Positions 60,283 to 64,000 of a stretch of 64,000 bases of DNA are shown in pieces. This stretch comes from Bradyrhizobium erythrophlei (GTDB lineage: Bacteria > Pseudomonadota > Alphaproteobacteria > Rhizobiales > Xanthobacteraceae). The stretch lies in NCBI RefSeq assembly GCF_900129425.1, contig NZ_LT670817.1:372001-436000 (forward strand), written 5' to 3'. A program made the position numbers and the translations under genes. Under the pieces are notes generated by a model. It ran no database searches. It worked only from the letters and a program-made list of their open reading frames with translations, and was not told the DNA's origin. How positions within the stretch are numbered: the first letter of the stretch is position 1; each line of letters begins with the position of its first letter.

Positions 60283-61653
60283 ATGGCGCGTGATCAGATC
60301 GATATGACGCCGCTGCAATCGCGCGACGAGCTGGTTGCGTGGCTGGCAGCGGGCGTGAAGCCGCCGTCCGAATTCCGGATCGGCACCGAGCATGAAAAAA
60401 CGCCGTTCACGCTGGTCGGCCATCATCCCGTTCCCTACGAAGGCGCGCGGGGCATCGGCGCGCTGCTCGAAGGCATGAAGCTCCTGCTCGGCTGGGAGCC
60501 GATCATGGAGCGCGGCAACATCATCGGATTGTACGACGTTACCGGCGGCGGCGCGATTTCGCTGGAGCCCGGCGGACAATTCGAACTGTCGGGCGCGCCG
60601 GTCGAGACCGTGCACCAGACCCAGTCCGAACTGATGGCGCATCTGGCGCAGGTGCGCGAGGTCGCCGCCCCGCTCGGCATCGGGTTTCTCGGCCTCGGCA
60701 TGACGCCGTCATGGTCGCGGGAGCAGATCCCGATGATGCCCAAGGGCCGCTACCGGATCATGACCGACTACATGCCGAAGGTCGGCCGCTATGGCCTCGA
60801 CATGATGTACCGCACCTGCACGGTGCAGACCAATCTCGACTTCTCGTCCGAAGCCGACATGGTCAGGAAACTGCGGGTTTCGGTGGCGCTGCAGCCGGTC
60901 GCCACCGCGCTGTTCGCCAATTCGCCGTTCACCGAAGGCAGGCCCAACGGGTTCCTGTCGTTCCGCTCCGAGATCTGGCGCGATACCGACAATGCGCGCT
61001 CCGGGATGATTCCATGGGCGTTCGAGGACGGCATGGGGTTCGAACGCTGGGTCGATTACGCGCTCGACGTTCCCATGTATTTCGTCAAGCGCGGCGATGC
61101 CTATATCGACGTCGCCGGATCCTCGTTCCGCGATTTCTTCGAAGGCAAGAATCCGGCATTTCCCGGCGAGCGTCCGACGCTGTCTGACTGGGCCAACCAT
61201 CTGTCGACGATTTTCCCGGAAGTGCGGTTGAAGCGCTATCTGGAAATGCGCGGCGCCGACGGCGTGCCGTGGGGACGGCTGCCGGCGCTGCCGGCGTTCT
61301 GGGTCGGACTGCTCTACGACGATACCAGCCTGGACGCCGCCTGGGACCTCGTGAAGGACTGGAACGCCGCCGAGCGTCAGGCGTTGCGCGACGACGTGCC
61401 GCGCTTCGGCTTCAAGGCCCGGATCAGGGATCGCTATCTGTTCGAAATCGCCAAGCAGTGCCTGACGCTGGCGCATTCCGGCTTGCGGCGGCGCGCCCGC
61501 CTCGACCACGCCGGCCGTGACGAGACCCGTCATCTCGAGCCGCTGCAGCGGATCATCGATGCCGGACGCGTCCCGGCGGAAGAGATGCTGGACAAGTTCA
61601 ACGGTCCCTGGCGCGGCTCGGTGGAACCGGCCTATGAGGAATACGCGTTCTAG
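60283..61653 (+). CDS. gshA: Glutamate--cysteine ligase
   Basis: A 456-residue enzyme for the first, ATP-dependent step of glutathione synthesis, joining glutamate and cysteine. The family start is LQSRDELVAWLAAGVKPPSE followed by FRIGTEHEK; other blocks are YDVTGGGAISLEPGGQFELS, YRIMTDYMPKVGRYGLDMMY, TCTVQTNLDFSSEADM and the C-terminal PWRGSVEPAYEEYAF. This is the alphaproteobacterial/plant-type ligase (GCS2-like), not the E. coli type. It lies downstream of marR, forming a glutathione block with gst. Confidence 0.94.
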   Translation: MARDQIDMTPLQSRDELVAWLAAGVKPPSEFRIGTEHEKTPFTLVGHHPVPYEGARGIGALLEGMKLLLGWEPIMERGNIIGLYDVTGGGAISLEPGGQFELSGAPVETVHQTQSELMAHLAQVREVAAPLGIGFLGLGMTPSWSREQIPMMPKGRYRIMTDYMPKVGRYGLDMMYRTCTVQTNLDFSSEADMVRKLRVSVALQPVATALFANSPFTEGRPNGFLSFRSEIWRDTDNARSGMIPWAFEDGMGFERWVDYALDVPMYFVKRGDAYIDVAGSSFRDFFEGKNPAFPGERPTLSDWANHLSTIFPEVRLKRYLEMRGADGVPWGRLPALPAFWVGLLYDDTSLDAAWDLVKDWNAAERQALRDDVPRFGFKARIRDRYLFEIAKQCLTLAHSGLRRRARLDHAGRDETRHLEPLQRIIDAGRVPAEEMLDKFNGPWRGSVEPAYEEYAF

Positions 61654-61657
61654 ATCA

Positions 61658-61675
61658 GCCCGTTGACGGGCTTTT
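61658..61675 (+). terminator. Probable rho-independent terminator after gshA
   Basis: A short stem, GCCCG at 61658-61662 with CGGGC at 61667-61671 and TTGA loop, followed by TTTT, begins four bases after the gshA stop. The stem is short, so it may be weak. Confidence 0.5.
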
Positions 61676-61776
61676 GTTGCCGGGCTTCCGCGCTGTTCAT
61701 CCGCGGTACAGGTTCATGGCGATCAAATGGCAGTTAGCGAAATGCTGCGCGTCCAATCAATCGAAAGCAATTGCAT

Positions 61777-62331
61777 ATGGGGAGAGGCGGCCTGTTCAGG
61801 GCGTGTTTGGTGACGCTTGCTTTCCTGGCGGCCGTCGCAGCCACGCGGCCTGCGCAGGCGCAGGCCAATTTCGACCGCCCGGGCGGCGACTATCAGAACT
61901 CGCCGGTGTCTTCAGGCGATCCGGCGGATTGCGCCTTGATGTGCGAGCGCGACCGGCGCTGCCGGGCGTGGAGCTTCAACTACCCGACCGATATCGCCGG
62001 CGGCGCGGTGTGCTGGCTGAAGAGCAATGTGCCGGCGCGGATCGAGGATAATTGCTGCGTCTCGGGCGTTCGCGGTGCTGGCGTAGTCGAGCCGCGCAAC
62101 GGCACGATCGAAACCTCGATCGACCGGTTCGGCGGTGACTACCGCAATTTCGTCCTCAAAAGCAGCGAGGGCGACGAAGCCTGCAAGACAGCCTGCACCG
62201 AGGACAATAAATGCCGGGCCTGGACCTATGCGCGGCCGGGCTATGTCGGCAAGGAGGCGCACTGCTTCCTGAAAAAGGAAATCAAGCCGCCGCGGCGCAA
62301 GGCCGGGTTCATCTCGGGCGTGGTGCGGTAG
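61777..62331 (+). CDS. Exported protein with two PAN/apple domains
   Basis: A 184-residue secreted protein. A signal peptide (GLFRACLVTLAFLAAVAATR, cleavage near AQA) is followed by two tandem PAN_4-type domains: FDRPGGDYQNSPVSSGDPAD with CALMCERDRRCRAWSFNYP, and DRFGGDYRNFVLKSSEGDEA with CKTACTEDNKCRAWTYARPG. Each has cysteines suited to disulfides. PAN domains bind proteins or carbohydrates; the partner is unknown. ATG 61777 follows no strong ribosome-binding site. The next sequence is a palindromic repeat. Confidence 0.85.
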   Translation: MGRGGLFRACLVTLAFLAAVAATRPAQAQANFDRPGGDYQNSPVSSGDPADCALMCERDRRCRAWSFNYPTDIAGGAVCWLKSNVPARIEDNCCVSGVRGAGVVEPRNGTIETSIDRFGGDYRNFVLKSSEGDEACKTACTEDNKCRAWTYARPGYVGKEAHCFLKKEIKPPRRKAGFISGVVR

Positions 62332-62340
62332 CCCCTCCTC

Positions 62341-62423
62341 GCCGTCATTCCGGGATGCGCGAAGCGCAGACCCGGAATCTCGAGATTCCGGGTTCGATGC
62401 TTCGCATCGCCCCGGAATGACGG
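62341..62423. repeat. Dispersed palindromic repeat, family C copy 2
   Basis: It begins GCCGTCATTCCGGGATGCGC, contains GGAATCTCGAGATTCC and GGTTCGATGCTTCGCATCGCC, and ends CCCGGAATGACGG. It is the complete form of the element at 4835-4941. A further short family-B-like hairpin (GCCCGGGAAAAGCCCGGGC) follows at about 62507-62527. Confidence 0.85.
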
Positions 62424-62553
62424 CGGTGCTTGCAAACGGTTTGCGCCGCACCCCGAGGCGGTCCACGCCAGCGAGGCGGAATAACCCGTCGGCAATGATT
62501 TCATTGCCCGGGAAAAGCCCGGGCATGACGAATTTTGAATGGCTAGTTCTCTC

Positions 62554-63327
62554 TCAATGCACCGCGGTAAAAAACCGTGCGGGACGGAAGCCGGACAGCC
62601 AGGTCCATATCGGGTGACTGCGAATGCCGAGGTCCCACGATCCGACCACGGCATCGGCGCGGCCGACCAGATTGTCGATCGGCAACATCCCGACCCCGCC
62701 ATCGCGGACGGGAACGCGGCTGTCGGCCGAGTTGTCGCGGTTGTCGCCCATCACGAACAGATGGCCCGCGGGCACCGTCACTTCAGGGGTGTTGTCGAGC
62801 CGGCCATTGTCGCGCAGCTTGAAAATCGCGTGGCTGACGCCATTGGGCAACGTTTCGATGTAGCGATACGCCGGCTCGCCTCCGCCATTGTCGTCTTCGG
62901 CTTCGCCGATCCCGTCGGCCTTCAGCGTGGCCGCATGGTCGTTGATGAAGAGCTGGCCCTCGCGCATCTGGATGCGGTCGCCGGGCAGGCCGACCACGCG
63001 CTTGACCCAGGCTTGCGAGCGGTCGCCCGGCCAGCGGAACACCACGACGTCACCGAGCTTCGGGGTTTCGCCGAACACGCGTCCGGTCTCGGGCAGGTTG
63101 ATCTGGATCGGCAGCGAGGCGGTGCCGTAGCCGTAAGGATATTTCGACGCCAGCAGCGCATCGCCAATCAGCAGCGTCGGCTCCATCGAGCCCGACGGCA
63201 CGTAGAACGGCTCGGCGATCGCGCCCTTGGCGAGGAAAACCGCCAGCACGATCGCCACGAGCTGGAGGAATTGCGCGCCCCAGCCATGTGCCTTCTTCGA
63301 GGCTACCATTTGCTTCTCGACGCTCAT
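62554..63327 (-). CDS. lepB: Signal peptidase I
   Basis: A 257-residue membrane protease that removes signal peptides. One N-terminal membrane segment (FLQLVAIVLAVFLAKGAIAE) is followed by the catalytic serine in FYVPSGSMEPTLLIGD and the catalytic lysine in WVKRVVGLPGDRI; MGDNRDNSADSR is the C-terminal signature. ATG 63327 overlaps the tldD stop by four bases. The start could also be the second Met (MVASKKAHG). Possibly an extra copy, as the main lepB of related bacteria lies near acpS/rnc; this is not testable here. Confidence 0.93.
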   Translation of the reverse strand: MSVEKQMVASKKAHGWGAQFLQLVAIVLAVFLAKGAIAEPFYVPSGSMEPTLLIGDALLASKYPYGYGTASLPIQINLPETGRVFGETPKLGDVVVFRWPGDRSQAWVKRVVGLPGDRIQMREGQLFINDHAATLKADGIGEAEDDNGGGEPAYRYIETLPNGVSHAIFKLRDNGRLDNTPEVTVPAGHLFVMGDNRDNSADSRVPVRDGGVGMLPIDNLVGRADAVVGSWDLGIRSHPIWTWLSGFRPARFFTAVH

Positions 63328-64000
63328 GAGCCGGTTCCTCCGACAGTAATGCGTTCCATCCGCAGCGTCGGCTGGCCGACGCCGACCGGCACACCCTGGC
63401 CGTTCTTGCCGCAGGTACCGATGCCGGAATCGAGCGCGAGATCGTTGCCGACCATGGTGATCCGATGCAGGTCGGTCGGCCCGTTGCCGATCAGCATCGC
63501 GCCCTTCAGCGGCGGGCCGAGCTTGCCGTTTTCGATCTTGTAGGCCTCCGTGCACTGGAACACGTATTTGCCCGAGGTGATATCGACTTGGCCGCCGCCG
63601 AAATTGGCGGCATAAACGCCGTTCTTGACCGAGGCGAGAATTTCAGCCGGATCGCGCTCCCCCGCCAGCATGTAGGTGTTGGTCATGCGCGGCATCGGCA
63701 CGTGGGCATAGCCCTGACGGCGGCCGTTGCCGGTCGGCTTCATGTTCATCAGCCGGGCGTTCTGGCGGTCCTGCATGTAGCCGACCAGGATGCCGTCCTC
63801 GATCAGCACGGTGCGGTTGGTCGGCGTGCCCTCGTCGTCGATCGACAATGACCCGCGACGCGAGGCAATGGTGCCGTCGTCGACCACGGTGACGCCCTTG
63901 GCCGCGACCTGCTGGCCCATCAGGCCGGCAAAGGCGGACGTCTGCTTGCGATTGAAGTCGCCCTCGAGCCCGTGGCCGACGGCTTCATGCAGCATCACGC
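63324..64000 (-). CDS. tldD: Metalloprotease TldD, partial (N-terminus beyond window)
   Basis: The C-terminal 225 residues or so of TldD, the catalytic half of the TldD/TldE peptidase that processes peptides such as microcins. The zinc motif HEAVGHGLEGD (HExxxH) is at the truncated start, and DDEGTPTNRTVLIEDGILVG, NARLMNMKPTGNGRRQGYAH and MTNTYMLAGERDPAEI follow. It ends MERITVGGTGS at the stop, overlapping lepB by four bases. The first half is beyond position 64000. Confidence 0.93.
   Translation of the reverse strand, partial: VMLHEAVGHGLEGDFNRKQTSAFAGLMGQQVAAKGVTVVDDGTIASRRGSLSIDDEGTPTNRTVLIEDGILVGYMQDRQNARLMNMKPTGNGRRQGYAHVPMPRMTNTYMLAGERDPAEILASVKNGVYAANFGGGQVDITSGKYVFQCTEAYKIENGKLGPPLKGAMLIGNGPTDLHRITMVGNDLALDSGIGTCGKNGQGVPVGVGQPTLRMERITVGGTGS

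Overview
This GC-rich window, with dense overlapping operons, small hypothetical genes and many palindromic intergenic repeats, looks like the chromosome of a Bradyrhizobium/Rhodopseudomonas-type alphaproteobacterium (Nitrobacteraceae). That assignment rests on gene families and on repeat sequences I recognise from that group; no search was run. No rRNA, tRNA, CRISPR array or transposase gene was seen.

Layout. 0-12.6 kb is housekeeping and metabolism: a partial RidA protein, a FAD dehydrogenase, a small Clp-fold exported protein, a SCO copper chaperone, an orphan solute-binding protein, class I lysyl-tRNA synthetase, a class II aldolase-family protein, an S24 regulator lacking both catalytic residues, DUF952, pyrD, an MBL hydrolase and a MATE transporter. 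12.7-20.5 kb is the ligase-associated DNA damage response cluster: ATP-dependent ligase and MBL exonuclease on the minus strand, DEXH helicase and PdeM phosphoesterase on the plus strand, with a TPR-methyltransferase between them.

20.7-44.8 kb looks like accessory DNA. It has signalling genes (MEDS-domain protein, two soluble histidine kinases, a HAMP adenylate/guanylate cyclase), an acyltransferase, small hypothetical genes, and a full malonate decarboxylase operon in the order mdcA-C-D-E-G-B-H, followed by a frameshifted ThrE-type exporter gene. The operon lies between two pairs of short duplicated sequences. Further on are a PQQ-type sugar dehydrogenase, an HU protein, a cytochrome P460, an alpha/beta hydrolase and a large composite repeat with partial copies. 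44.8-64 kb returns to core-like content: LysR/EamA, a TauE/SafE exporter with its partner, a second Clp-fold protein, a PodJ-like Sel1 protein, a three-gene beta-oxidation set, a glutathione block (gst, marR, gshA), a PAN-domain protein, signal peptidase I and partial tldD.

The most unusual feature is that palindromic repeats have become coding sequence. The ligase and helicase genes each carry an in-frame copy of the same roughly 140-bp palindrome, read in the same orientation and frame relative to translation, so both proteins share a Pro/Gly-rich insert. A different repeat supplies the start codon of pdeM in the same cluster. This resembles the palindromic elements inserted in Rickettsia genes.
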